Part shown: positions 1-11,381 of the stretch, piece after piece | Layout: each line of letters opens with the position of its first letter | Position numbering within the stretch: the stretch's first letter is position 1 | From: Polyangium mundeleinium | GTDB lineage: Bacteria; Myxococcota_A; Polyangia; Polyangiales; Polyangiaceae | Assembly: GCF_028369105.1 (NCBI RefSeq) | Contig: NZ_JAQNDO010000001.1 | Location: 7,720,501 to 7,784,500, forward strand | DNA: 64,000 nt | Direction of reading: 5' to 3' | Position numbers and translations under genes: made by a program | Notes under the pieces: generated by a model | What the model was told of the DNA's origin: nothing | Databases searched by the model: none | Seen by the model: only the letters and a program-made list of their open reading frames with translations

Positions 1-1226
1 GCGAGCGAGAGCAGGAAGAGCGAGAACGCGAAGCCCGCGGCCGGGTGCCGCTTGCCCACGCCCGCGAGATCCTCGTAGCTCACCGCCTCCGCGCCGCGGC
101 TGCCCATCAGGATGAGCGCGCCGAACGCGCCGACGGTCGAGACGGTGTACGTGAGCAGGTAGAACATCACGCTGCCCTGCGCATCGCCGCCCGCGCGCAT
201 CGTCGCGACGACACCCACGAGCACGTACCCCGCATGCGCGATGCTCGAGTACGCGAGCATGCGCTTCACCGACTCCTGCTGGCCCGCGACGAGGTTCGCC
301 ACCGTCATCGTGAGCACCGCGAGCAGCGCGACGACCGGAGGCCAGCCCGCCGCCCACGACTCGAGCCCGCCTTCGCCGAACCCGCCGATGAGCACGCGGA
401 GCATCGTGGCGAACGCCGCGCACTTCACGGCCACGGCCATGTACGTCGTGGTCGGCGTCGGCGCGCCCTCGTAGGCGTCCGGCGTCCACATGTGGAACGG
501 CACCGCGCTCACCTTGAACGCGAGACCTACGATGATGAGCACCGCCGCCGTGATCACGAGCGCGAAGTTCGGACCCTTGCCCGGCTGCGCGTTCGCGATC
601 GCCTCGCGGATGCCCGCGAGATCCGTGTGCCCCGTCGCGCCGTAAAGCAACGCCCCGCCGTAGAGCAGGAGCGCGGCCGCGAACGACCCGAGCAGGAAGT
701 ACTTCACCGCGGCCTCGGTGCTGCGCAGCGAGGCACGGCGGAAGCCGACCATCGCGTACACGCCGAGCGACATCGTCTCGAGCCCGAGGAAGAGCGAGAG
801 CAGATCCCCCGCCGCAGCGAGGATCATCGCGCCCACGGTCGAAAAGATGATGAGCGGGTAAAACTCGCCGCGATCGAGCCGATGCTCCGGCAGGTAGCCG
901 CCCGCGAGCAGCGCCGCGAGCGCGCCGCCGAGGCAAAGCACGAACTCGAAGAACAGAGTGAAGCGGTCGACGATCACCCAGGGCGCGACCAACGACGCGC
1001 CCTCGAGCTTCTCGGGACCCACAAACCAGATCGCCGCGGCGAACACCGCGCCCGCGAGCAGCGTCACGGCCGTGCCGAGCGAGAGCTCCGACGAGGGACC
1101 CGCGTCCCTGTCGTCCGACGTCTCGTCGACGCGGCGCTTCGAGAACGCCTCCGCCACCATCAGGAGCAGGCCGCCGAGGCTGACGATGAGCAGCGGCGAC
1201 AGACCGAGGAAGAGCCCCGTATTCAC
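1..1226 (-). CDS. nuoN: NADH-quinone oxidoreductase subunit N (partial, C-terminus beyond window)
   Basis: This is an antiporter-like membrane subunit of respiratory complex I that takes part in proton pumping. About 408 N-terminal residues are visible and the gene runs off the left edge. Reading the minus strand from GTG at 1226 gives a string of hydrophobic helices with the family landmarks: a polar segment PFHMWTPDAYEGAPTP in mid-protein and KRMLAYSSIAHAGY in the following helix. Both are typical of Mrp-type subunits and carry the charged residues of the proton path. The GTG start overlaps the nuoM stop codon (GTGA), so the two genes are translationally coupled. It is the last visible gene of the nuoE-F-J-K-L-M-N run. 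The family call is secure; only the missing end is unknown. Confidence 0.96.
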   Translation of the reverse strand, partial: MNTGLFLGLSPLLIVSLGGLLLMVAEAFSKRRVDETSDDRDAGPSSELSLGTAVTLLAGAVFAAAIWFVGPEKLEGASLVAPWVIVDRFTLFFEFVLCLGGALAALLAGGYLPEHRLDRGEFYPLIIFSTVGAMILAAAGDLLSLFLGLETMSLGVYAMVGFRRASLRSTEAAVKYFLLGSFAAALLLYGGALLYGATGHTDLAGIREAIANAQPGKGPNFALVITAAVLIIVGLAFKVSAVPFHMWTPDAYEGAPTPTTTYMAVAVKCAAFATMLRVLIGGFGEGGLESWAAGWPPVVALLAVLTMTVANLVAGQQESVKRMLAYSSIAHAGYVLVGVVATMRAGGDAQGSVMFYLLTYTVSTVGAFGALILMGSRGAEAVSYEDLAGVGKRHPAAGFAFSLFLLSL

Positions 1227-3081
1227 TGCGCCACCTTCCCTTCACCGCCGAGCGCCGCCTGCGAACCCTCGCCGCCCGCCGCCGGCTCCTCGGGCTGCAC
1301 CTTCTTCGGCATGCCCTTCAGGAACGCAGGCGAGAACGTGTCCTCGGGCAGGAGCTTCGCGTCACGCTCGTCCGCGAACAGGATCGCCTGGCCCGATACG
1401 ACCTTGTACTGGTTGTGGTGGAGCAGGATCGACTCCTTCATCCGATCGAGGAAGATCGAGGGGAAGAACCCGATGACGAAGATCATCAGCACGAGCGGCG
1501 CGAGCGCGAGCGACTCGCGCACCGTGAGATCGGGCAGGTGCTTGTTCTTCGGGTTCGTGAGCGGACCGAAGAACATCTTCTGGACCACGTAGAGCATGTA
1601 GACCGCCGCGAGGATCACGCCGGCCGCCGCGCCCACCGTGTGGATCCCGGCGAACTTGCCGAGCCGCTCGGAGAGGAACGTGCCCATGATGACGAGGAAC
1701 TCGCCGACGAACCCGTTCGTCCCCGGCACGCCGACCGACGCGAACGTCACGATCAGGAAGACGACCGTGTAGAGCGGCATCACCTTCGCGAGGCCGCCGA
1801 ACTCGTCCACCTCACGCGTGTGGCGCCGATCGTAGATGACGCCGACGAGGAGGAAGAGCGCGCCCGTCGACACGCCGTGGTTCACCATCTGGAGCACCGC
1901 GCCCTGCATGCCCATCGGCGTCGCGCTGAAGAGCCCCAGCATCACGAAGCCGAGGTGCGCGACCGACGAGTACGCGACGAGCCGCTTCACGTCCCGCTGC
2001 TTCCACGCGACCAGCGCGCCGTAGAGGATGCCGCCCAGGATCGCCACGCCCGCCAGGTTCGCCGACAGGTTCGAGGCCGGCCCCGGGAAGAGCCCCATCG
2101 AGAAGCGCATGTACGCGTAGGTGCCGAGCTTCAGCATCACGGCGGCCAGGATCACCGAGCCGCCCGTCGGCGCCTGCACGTGCGCGTCCGGCAGCCACGT
2201 GTGCACCGGCCACATCGGCACCTTGATGAAGAACGCCAGCGAGAAGGCCCAGAAGCAGATGAGCTGCGCGCTCTTCGGGAGCACCACGCGCGAGAGCGCG
2301 AGGTAGTCGAACGTGAAGTCACCCGTGAGCTTCTGGTGCGTCCACACGAGGTAGATGATCGCGGCCAGCATCAGCACCGAGCCGGCCATCGTGTAGAGGA
2401 AGAACTTGATCGCCGCCTTCACACGATCCGCGCCGCCCCAGATGCCGATCATGAGGAACATCGGCACGAGCATCAGCTCCCAGAACACGTAGAACAGGAA
2501 GAGATCGAGCGCGAGGAACGCGCCGATCATCCCGCCCTGCAGGAGCAGGAGCGCGAAGCAGAACTCCTTGATGCGCGTCTTGATCGAGCCGAACGACGCG
2601 TACGCCGCGATCGGCGTGACGAACGTCGTGAGGAGCACGAGCCACAGGCTGATGCCGTCGATCGCGACGTGGTAGCGGATGCCGAGCGTGGGCATCCAGT
2701 CCTTGATGTACTGGAAGTGCCAGCCCGCGGTCATCGGGACGGTGAGCAGCCAGAGGGACGCGACGAACCCGATGCCGAGCACCACGTACGTGAAGCCGCG
2801 GAGCAGCGAGAGCATCTGGCGCGGGATGAAGAGCACCGCCGCCGCGCCCACGATGGGCAGCACGATGAGCAGGTTGAGCAGGTGGGGCCACTCGCCCGGG
2901 ACCTTCGCCGCCTCCACCGCGCCTTCGGTCGGCCAGAGCCAGATCACGAAGAGCGTGGTGAGGGCCGTGATGAGACCCAGGCCGGCGCGCTGCTTCGTCG
3001 ACGCGTCGCCCCGCGGGACGAGCGCGCCGAGGATGCCCGCGCCGATCGCAGGCCAGTACTGAAACATGAGATCGAGCGGGC

Positions 3082-3085
<4 letters not shown>
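1223..3085 (-). CDS. nuoM: NADH-quinone oxidoreductase subunit M
   Basis: Second antiporter-like subunit of complex I, 620 residues, somewhat longer than the usual 500-550. It is a polytopic membrane protein with about 14 helices. The family signature near the middle (KVPMWPVHTWLPDAHVQAPT) and the helix with KRLVAYSSVAHLGFV identify NuoM rather than NuoL. The C-terminal 45 residues after the last helix are polar and end in a Gly/Ala/Glu-rich tail, which accounts for part of the extra length. The ATG at 3085 overlaps the nuoL stop (ATGA) and the stop overlaps the nuoN GTG (GTGA), so L, M and N form a coupled translation unit. Within the complex it sits between NuoL and NuoN in the distal membrane arm. 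Confidence 0.97.
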
Positions 3086-5694
<2,609 letters not shown>

Positions 5695-5695
5695 G

Positions 5696-6004
5696 CTAGT
5701 TCCTCAGGAGATCGGCGTCGTCCGAGCGCACCGTGCTGCGGAGCCGGAAGAACGCGAGGACGATGGCCAAGCCGACCGCGGCCTCCGCCGCGGCGATGGC
5801 GATGATGAAGAAGGTGAAGATCTGCCCGGTGTGACCCCCCACGTGCTGGCGGTTGAAGGCGACCAGCGTGAGGTTCACGGCGTTCAACATCAGCTCGATG
5901 CTCATCAGGAGCACGAGTAGGTTGCGTCGGATCAGGAAGCCCACCGCGCCCGTCATGAAGAGCACGGCGGCCACGATCACGAAGTACTCGAGCGGGACGG
6001 TCAC
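5696..6004 (-). CDS. nuoK: NADH-quinone oxidoreductase subunit K
   Basis: Small three-helix membrane subunit of complex I, 102 residues, the normal size. It contains the conserved helix with glutamate (LLVLLMSIELMLNAVNL), whose Glu belongs to the central proton channel at the junction with NuoJ, and a second conserved segment FIIAIAAAEAAVGLAI carrying another Glu. I chose the GTG at 6004 because it overlaps the nuoJ stop codon (GTGA), the same coupling seen at several junctions in this operon, and because it gives the expected N-terminus. The TAG stop lies one base before the nuoL start. Confidence 0.96.
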   Translation of the reverse strand: MTVPLEYFVIVAAVLFMTGAVGFLIRRNLLVLLMSIELMLNAVNLTLVAFNRQHVGGHTGQIFTFFIIAIAAAEAAVGLAIVLAFFRLRSTVRSDDADLLRN

Positions 6005-6609
6005 GACCTCGCCTCCTTGGTCTGGCCTGCGGTGCGTGCGTTGGGTGAGGGCGCCTGGCTCGGCTTCGCGTCCGCCGCGGGCAGCAGCGTGGGATCCACC
6101 TGCTTGCCACGCGCGACCGCGACCGCGCCGATGACGGCCACGAGGAGCAGCGCGCCCGAGAGCTCGAACGGCACGAGCGCTGTCGAGAAGAGCTCGTGCC
6201 CGATCGACTCGATCGTGCCGAACTGCGGCGGCGCGGCCGGGAGCGCCGTCGGCGTGCCCGACTGCGTGCGCATCACGAGCACCATCGCGCCGAGCCCGCT
6301 CACGAGCATCGCGGCCGCGCCCACGTAACGCGCCACCGCGCCCCGCGCGTCGCGCTTCGACTGCGCCGACGGGCCGAGGAGCATGATCACGAACAGGAAG
6401 AGGATCACGACCGCGCCCGCGTACACGAGGAGCTGGATCGCCGCGAGAAACTCGGCGGCCAGCATCAGGTAGAGACCCGCGATCCCGATGATCGTCGAGA
6501 GGAGGCCCATCGCCCCGCGGATCGGGTTCTTCGCGCCCACGGTCACGATCGCGCCGAGCAGCGCGATGACCGAGCAGAGGCCGAAGAACGCGAGTTCGAG
6601 TTTGTTCAC
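6001..6609 (-). CDS. nuoJ: NADH-quinone oxidoreductase subunit J
   Basis: Membrane subunit of complex I, 202 residues, five predicted helices. The conserved third helix (EFLAAIQLLVYAGAVVILFL) contains the Tyr/Gly-rich part that rearranges during turnover in the known structures. The last 30 residues after the final helix are polar (Lys, Pro, Ser), as in many NuoJ proteins. The chosen start is GTG at 6609, overlapping the nuoF stop (GTGA); an in-frame region further upstream lies wholly inside nuoF and is not credible. The direct F-to-J junction is unusual, because nuoG, nuoH and nuoI normally lie between. Confidence 0.95.
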   Translation of the reverse strand: MNKLELAFFGLCSVIALLGAIVTVGAKNPIRGAMGLLSTIIGIAGLYLMLAAEFLAAIQLLVYAGAVVILFLFVIMLLGPSAQSKRDARGAVARYVGAAAMLVSGLGAMVLVMRTQSGTPTALPAAPPQFGTIESIGHELFSTALVPFELSGALLLVAVIGAVAVARGKQVDPTLLPAADAKPSQAPSPNARTAGQTKEARS

Positions 6610-7958
6610 AGCGCGAGCCTCCCCGTCCCGGACTTGCCCTTCGTGCGCACGTGCTCCTCGAACTCCTTGCGGTACTTGCGCAAGAAGCCGAGCGCGGGCA
6701 TCGCCGTGCCCTCGCCGAACGCACAGATCGTGTTGCCCATGATGTTGTCGGCGATCTCGTGGAGCCGATCGAGCTCCTCCATCGTGGCCTCGCCGTGCAC
6801 CATCCGATCGAGGATGCGGAAGAGCCACGCGCTGCCCTCACGGCAAGGCGTGCACTGGCCGCAGGACTCGTGGCGGTAGAACCGCATCAGGTTGTGCATC
6901 GCGAGCACGATGTCCGTGTTCTTGTTCAGCACGATCGCGCAGCACGTGCCGAGCATCGTCCCGAGCGCGCGGTACGTCTCCACGCCCATCGGCACGTCGA
7001 GCACGTTCTTGCCGTGCCAGCGGTGCAGCGGCGACTTGGGATCCGGCGCGTTCACCGTCTCGTCGGGCCGCAGGATCGGGCAGGACGAACCGCCGGGGAT
7101 CACGCCGAGCAGCTCGCCGCCCTTCACGCCGCCGCCGAGGTCGTAGATGAGCTCGCGCAACGTGAGCCCCACGCACGCTTCGAAGACGCCGGGCGTGTTC
7201 ACGTGACCCGAGACGCCGTAAAGCCGGCAGCCGCCATCCTTCTGATCGTGCAGATCCGAGAGCTTGGAGAAGGCGTCGCCGCCCATCGCCAGCGCCACCG
7301 GCACCGCTGCGATCGTCTCGAGGTTGTTCACCGTCGTCGGCATGCCGAACGCGCCGGATTGCGCCGGGAACGGCGGCTTGAGCCGCGGCTCGCCGCGCTT
7401 GCCTTCGAGCGAGTTGAGGAGGCTCGTCTCCTCGCCACAGATGTACGCGCCGGCGCCCGTGTGCACATAGACCTCGACGGGGTAGTCGATCCCGAAGGGC
7501 TTCGCGCCGAGGTAGCCCTTGGCGCGCGCCTCCTTGATCGCGCCCCAGAGGCGCGCCTTCGACAGGTGCAGCTCGTCGCGGACGTAGATGTACGCCGCGT
7601 GCGCGCCGATGCCGAAGCAGCCGATGATGCAGCCCTCCACCACCGCGTGGGGATCGAGCTCCATGATCGTCCGGTCCTTGAAGGTCCCGGGCTCGCCCTC
7701 GTCGGCGTTGATGACGAGGTAGTGCGGCTTCTCCGGCTTCGGGGGCCACGGCATGAAGCTCCACTTCACGCCCATCGGGAAGCCGGCGCCGCCGCGGCCG
7801 CGGATGTTCGCGGCCTTCATCTCCTCGACGAGGGCCTCCCGCGGCATCGAGAGCGCGCGCCTGGCCTGTTCATAGCCCCCGTCACGCTCGTACACGGGGA
7901 GCGTCCACCCCTCGGGGACGCCATACCGCTTCGTCAGATACGTCGTTTGTCGCAGCAT
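6606..7958 (-). CDS. nuoF: NADH-quinone oxidoreductase subunit F (NADH/FMN-binding)
   Basis: Peripheral-arm subunit of complex I that oxidises NADH through FMN. Length 450, normal. The NADH/FMN glycine loop GRGGAGFPMGVKW lies at residues 54-66, followed by the INADEGEPGTFKDR and YICGEETSLLNSLEG motifs of the flavin pocket. The N3 [4Fe-4S] ligands are seen in ESCGQCTPC near residue 363 (C-x2-C-x2-C) with a fourth Cys about 40 residues later in NTICAF. The start is ATG at 7958, four bases after the nuoE stop. It is followed directly by nuoJ. The catalytic residues look intact, so this is a functional NADH-input module together with NuoE. Confidence 0.97.
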   Translation of the reverse strand: MLRQTTYLTKRYGVPEGWTLPVYERDGGYEQARRALSMPREALVEEMKAANIRGRGGAGFPMGVKWSFMPWPPKPEKPHYLVINADEGEPGTFKDRTIMELDPHAVVEGCIIGCFGIGAHAAYIYVRDELHLSKARLWGAIKEARAKGYLGAKPFGIDYPVEVYVHTGAGAYICGEETSLLNSLEGKRGEPRLKPPFPAQSGAFGMPTTVNNLETIAAVPVALAMGGDAFSKLSDLHDQKDGGCRLYGVSGHVNTPGVFEACVGLTLRELIYDLGGGVKGGELLGVIPGGSSCPILRPDETVNAPDPKSPLHRWHGKNVLDVPMGVETYRALGTMLGTCCAIVLNKNTDIVLAMHNLMRFYRHESCGQCTPCREGSAWLFRILDRMVHGEATMEELDRLHEIADNIMGNTICAFGEGTAMPALGFLRKYRKEFEEHVRTKGKSGTGRLAL

Positions 7959-7962
7959 GGGG

Positions 7963-8442
7963 TCACTTGATGAGGCGGTCGAGGATCCGATCGACCTCGG
8001 CCGTGGTGAGGTTCTCGTAGTAGTCCTTGTCGACCTGGATCATCGGCGCAGTACCGCACGAGGCGAGGCACTCCGCCGTCCGCAAGGTCACCTTCCCGTC
8101 CTTCGTCGTCTGCCCGACGTGGATGCCGAGGCGCTTCTCGCAGTGGTGGAGGATCTCGTCCGCCCCGCGGAGCGCGCAGCTCAAGGTCCGGCAGACCCAG
8201 ACCTGGTGCTTGCCCACGGGCTCCTTGTTGAAGAGCGTGTAGAACGTCACCACGCCCTTCACGTGCGCGGCCGACAGGTCGAGCCGAGCCGCCACCCACG
8301 CGACGACGTCGTCGGAGATCCACCCATTCTGCTCTTGGCAGAGATGGAGGACGGGGATGCACGCCGCCTGGCGGTTCGGGTAACGCGAGAGGATTTCTTC
8401 GACGTGCTTCTCGCGGTCGGGAGACAATGCGAACTTCGTCAT
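7963..8442 (-). CDS. nuoE: NADH-quinone oxidoreductase subunit E ([2Fe-2S])
   Basis: Thioredoxin-fold subunit of complex I that carries the N1a [2Fe-2S] cluster. Length 159, normal. The four ligands are Cys84, Cys89, Cys125 and Cys129 (CRTLSC and CLASC), matching the family pattern C-x4-C ... C-x3-C. It is the first gene of this nuo segment, and about 470 bases without a gene separate it from the divergent gene at 8919, so a promoter is expected there. It begins with ATG at 8442. The partner NuoG, which would accept the electrons, is not encoded in the window. Confidence 0.97.
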   Translation of the reverse strand: MTKFALSPDREKHVEEILSRYPNRQAACIPVLHLCQEQNGWISDDVVAWVAARLDLSAAHVKGVVTFYTLFNKEPVGKHQVWVCRTLSCALRGADEILHHCEKRLGIHVGQTTKDGKVTLRTAECLASCGTAPMIQVDKDYYENLTTAEVDRILDRLIK

Positions 8443-8487
8443 GTTCGTTCGCCAGCAGGGCTAGGGGTGGATCGAGGCGGCGGCAAG

Positions 8488-8510
8488 CGAGCACGTAATC
8501 TTCGTGCTCG
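8488..8510. promoter_or_regulatory. Inverted repeat upstream of nuoE
   Basis: A perfect 8-bp dyad CGAGCACG, 7 bases, CGTGCTCG lies about 45 bases upstream of the nuoE start codon. It is placed where an operator for the nuo segment could be. Nothing identifies the binding protein. The rest of 8443-8826 shows no gene-like reading frame and no other clear structure. Confidence 0.35.
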
Positions 8511-8826
8511 ACTTCGAGCCCCTCCGTCGGGCCACGAGCCAGACCGGAAGGAGAACGAGCCGCCCGAAGGGTTTTGCCCGCGTTTCGCTCGGGCCCCTTC
8601 TGCAGGCGCGCGCACGCTAGTGAGCGACCCCCGGTTGTGTCAAGGCGCGCCGCTCGCCATGCCGAATCTTTCTGCTTTTCCCACGCGCATCGGCGCGCCC
8701 GAGCACACCCGAGCGGGGCGTCGTTTCATGCGAGCGACGCGCCTTGCCCTCGCCGCGCGCGCGTTTGCTCGCTCGCAATCTCACGTGCGTCACGCGATCG
8801 ATCTCTGACGACCCCTTGCGTTGTGC

Positions 8827-8856
8827 TTGAGAAGTGGAGCGGACCTCCACTACGCT
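8827..8856 (+). promoter_or_regulatory. Possible promoter with a dyad filling the spacer
   Basis: TTGAGA at 8827-8832 resembles a -35 box and TACGCT at 8851-8856 a weak -10 box, 18 bases apart. The spacer is occupied by the inverted repeat AGTGGAG / CTCCACT (8833-8839 and 8845-8851, 5-base loop). This arrangement recalls operators of the MerR class, which lie inside a stretched spacer. It precedes the GTG at 8919 by about 60 bases. The -10 match is poor, so this is tentative. Confidence 0.3.
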
Positions 8857-8918
8857 GCCGGCCGCCGCGCGTCCTTCGCATTGGATCGAATGACGCACGG
8901 CGCCTCGGGAGGTGGTTC

Positions 8919-10124
8919 GTGTTCTGTCCGAATTGTGGGACACAAAACTCGGAGACGGCGACGACGTGCACGAAGTGCGGCTTCAACCTGAAAGGAGCCG
9001 CCGCGCCGAAGTTCAAGGGGACGATGCTGATGAGCCAGCAGCCCCCGACGCCGCCCGCGGGGGCCATGCCGCCGCTGGCGCCGCCGCCGCCGATGGCGCC
9101 GCTGCCGGCCGCTGCGCCGCCGCCGCCGCCAGGACTGCCGCCCGGCGGCCCGACGTTGGGGGATCAGGGCCTCGCGGGCACGGTGATCGGCGTGCCGCCC
9201 GCGGGCCTCGGCCCGACGGCAGCCCCGCCGCTGGCCGCGCCCCCGCCCCCGCCGGGATATCCTGGGGCCGGCGGATTCGAGCCGCAGGGCGGGCTCGGGA
9301 GCACGATCGCGATCGATCAGATCCCGAACTTCACGCCTCCCTCGCCGAACCCGCCCGGCGTGCCGCCGGGGCCGCCCTCGCCCGGCGCGTTCCCGCCCCC
9401 GGCGGGCCCGCCCCCCGGCGGTGGCTTCGGCGCACCTCCGCCCGGCGGACCCATGGGCGGCTACGGCGCTCCTCCGCCCCCTGCGGGCGGGTACGGCGCT
9501 CCTCCGCCCGCTGCAGGCGGGTACGGCGCTCCTCCTCCCCCTGCAGGCGCCGGGTACAGCGCTCCTCCGCCCCCTGCGGGCGGGTACGGCGCTCCTCCGC
9601 CCGCAGGCGCCTACGGCCCGCCGCCCGGTGATCCGAGCGCGATGGGCGCTCCCGGCGGCTACGGCGCGCCTCCGGGCGGCGCGTACGGCGCGCCTCCCGC
9701 GGGCGCCATGGTGGCCCCTGGCCAGTACCCCGGCGGCGCGATGGGCGCCCCGATGGGCATGGGCGGCCCGATGATGGGCGCGCCAGGCGGCGGCATGGGC
9801 GGCATGCGCGGAACGACGCGCAACCCGACGACCGCGCTCCTCGGCACGCTCTTCTGCTGCGGCATGTACCACCTCTTCGGCGGCTACGGCATGCTGAACG
9901 AGCTCAAGGCCTACACGAAGGACGAGTCGCTCCAGACGTGGCACCTCTTCGTCCCGATCCTGAACCTGCTCATGATCCTGAAGCTGCCGGAGCTCGTGGC
10001 GCGGGCGAAGCAGCAGGCCGGCTCGCGCAACCCGCAGTCGGAGAGCCTCGTGATGTACATCCTGCTCTTCCCCTACGCGCTGGCGAAGGACCTGAACCAG
10101 GTCTGGGATCCGAACGCGGGTTGA
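8919..10124 (+). CDS. Zinc-ribbon, Pro/Gly-rich protein with C-terminal membrane domain
   Basis: A 401-residue protein of three parts. Residues 1-25 form a zinc ribbon (FCPNCGTQN ... CTKCGF). Residues about 40-300 are low-complexity Pro/Gly/Ala, with repeated GGYGAPPPPA units encoded by imperfect repeats of about 30 bases at 9460-9610. The last 100 residues are a compact hydrophobic domain (TALLGTLFCCGMYHLFGGYG ... WDPNAG) that resembles the DUF4234-type membrane domain. I start at GTG 8919, which puts the zinc ribbon at residue 2 and has GGGAGGTGG just upstream at a good distance; the frame is open further upstream but without a ribosome site. The function is unknown. It is followed after two bases by a DUF2752-type gene, so they are probably co-transcribed. 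Confidence 0.8.
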   Translation: MFCPNCGTQNSETATTCTKCGFNLKGAAAPKFKGTMLMSQQPPTPPAGAMPPLAPPPPMAPLPAAAPPPPPGLPPGGPTLGDQGLAGTVIGVPPAGLGPTAAPPLAAPPPPPGYPGAGGFEPQGGLGSTIAIDQIPNFTPPSPNPPGVPPGPPSPGAFPPPAGPPPGGGFGAPPPGGPMGGYGAPPPPAGGYGAPPPAAGGYGAPPPPAGAGYSAPPPPAGGYGAPPPAGAYGPPPGDPSAMGAPGGYGAPPGGAYGAPPAGAMVAPGQYPGGAMGAPMGMGGPMMGAPGGGMGGMRGTTRNPTTALLGTLFCCGMYHLFGGYGMLNELKAYTKDESLQTWHLFVPILNLLMILKLPELVARAKQQAGSRNPQSESLVMYILLFPYALAKDLNQVWDPNAG

Positions 10125-10126
10125 TC

Positions 10127-10624
10127 GTGCAGGACGAACCGGGGCGACGCGCGGACGAACCCGTCGCCGCCCCGGTCCCTCTTCACGCCCCGTACCCCTC
10201 CCCCGTCCCTCGTCTTTCCCCACCACGACCGCAAGGATCCGCGCTCGGCCGCGCCGCGCGCCTCGCCCTCGTCGGCGCCGCGTTTGCCGTCGCGGTCGCC
10301 GTGCGTTTCCCGCTCTGCCCGTTCGCGCTGATCACGCGCCATCCTTGCCCCGGCTGCGGCCTCACGCGCGCGGCCCTCGCCCTCGCCACGGGAGATCTCC
10401 GCGAGGCGATCCACTTCCACCCGCTCGTGATCCCTGTCGTCCCCGTGGTCGCACTCCTCCTCCTGCAAGGAAGCTACAACTACGTGCGCCACGGCCGCTG
10501 GTACACGTTCGCGTTCCAGCAGACGCGCTTCGTCACCCTCGGCTCGATCGTCCTCGCCGTCGCCATGATCGCCGTCTGGTTCGCGCGCTTCTTCGGCGCC
10601 TTCGGCGGCCCGGTCGCCGTGTAG
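10127..10624 (+). CDS. DUF2752-type membrane protein
   Basis: A 165-residue protein with the DUF2752 hallmark CPFALITRHPCPGCGLTRAA, in which a Cys pair sits between two membrane helices. Two further hydrophobic segments follow (VIPVVPVVALLLL and LGSIVLAVAMIAVWFA). The first 40 residues before helix 1 are polar and may be partly untranslated. I chose GTG at 10127, two bases after the preceding stop, but later starts are possible. The biochemical function of the family is not known; the Cys motif suggests metal or thiol chemistry at the membrane (inference). It lies directly downstream of the zinc-ribbon protein. Confidence 0.75.
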   Translation: MQDEPGRRADEPVAAPVPLHAPYPSPVPRLSPPRPQGSALGRAARLALVGAAFAVAVAVRFPLCPFALITRHPCPGCGLTRAALALATGDLREAIHFHPLVIPVVPVVALLLLQGSYNYVRHGRWYTFAFQQTRFVTLGSIVLAVAMIAVWFARFFGAFGGPVAV

Positions 10625-10663
10625 CCGGGCTGCGTTCGTTGGTCCACCAAGGAACTCCGCGCC

Positions 10664-11209
10664 TCAGATCGCCCCGCGCGGCGCCGGTCCACGTATCCCT
10701 CGGCGCATGCGTGGCTCCGCCCTGGACGCGTCCTCCGACGGACGCGTCTTCAACGTGCGCGTCTCGTCCGCGCCCGCGAGCAGCCGGTTGTACGAGCGCT
10801 CGATCTCCTCGCCGAGCACGTCGAGCTCCTCGTCCGTGAGGCTGCGCTTGAGCTTCGGGAACACCACGTCCTCCTCGACGTCCGCGTGCTTTTCGAAGCG
10901 CTCGCGCAGCGCCGCGATCACCGCGGCGAACTGCGGCGCCGAGCGCGACATCGCGAGCGCGATACGCGCGGCGTCGAGGATCCGTGTGTGCTCTTCGCGC
11001 GCCTCGCGCACCCGCGTGTCGTCGCCGAGCCTGCTCGCGCACGCGATGTAGACGTACGCCTCCTCGACGCGGACGTGCGCCTCGACGGCGCGGAGCGCGG
11101 CGTAAAACGCCTCTTCGCTCCCCGCGCCGACCGGCGACGCCTCCACGAGCCGCGACAGCAGCGCGCAGACGTCGCGGTGCTGTTGCTCCAACAGATCGAG
11201 TGCATCCAT
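10664..11209 (-). CDS. Hemerythrin HHE-domain protein
   Basis: A soluble four-helix protein of 181 residues with the di-iron ligand pattern of hemerythrin-like HHE domains: His11 (QQHRD), His45 with Glu49 (VEAHVRVEE), His74 (EEHTR) and His108 with Glu112 (FEKHADVEE). Such proteins bind O2 or NO, or act in iron or nitrosative-stress handling; which applies here cannot be told. The C-terminal 45 residues are polar, Arg-rich and outside the domain. The start is ATG at 11209. It converges with the DUF2752 gene (39 bases between stop codons) and stands alone. Confidence 0.88.
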   Translation of the reverse strand: MDALDLLEQQHRDVCALLSRLVEASPVGAGSEEAFYAALRAVEAHVRVEEAYVYIACASRLGDDTRVREAREEHTRILDAARIALAMSRSAPQFAAVIAALRERFEKHADVEEDVVFPKLKRSLTDEELDVLGEEIERSYNRLLAGADETRTLKTRPSEDASRAEPRMRRGIRGPAPRGAI

Positions 11210-11381
11210 GAGCCCTCTCCTCCAAGCCGTCGCTACGGCGGCGATCTCCGCCTATGCGCCCCGCGGGCGGAACCGTGAGCGAAAGCCGCGCAGCGCGGGC
11301 GTCTATGGCAAGGAGCGGGCCCATGGCGGGCGCGCACGGCGTGCTCGATGCGCCGTCCGCTGCCGCGTGGCGGGTGATCTC

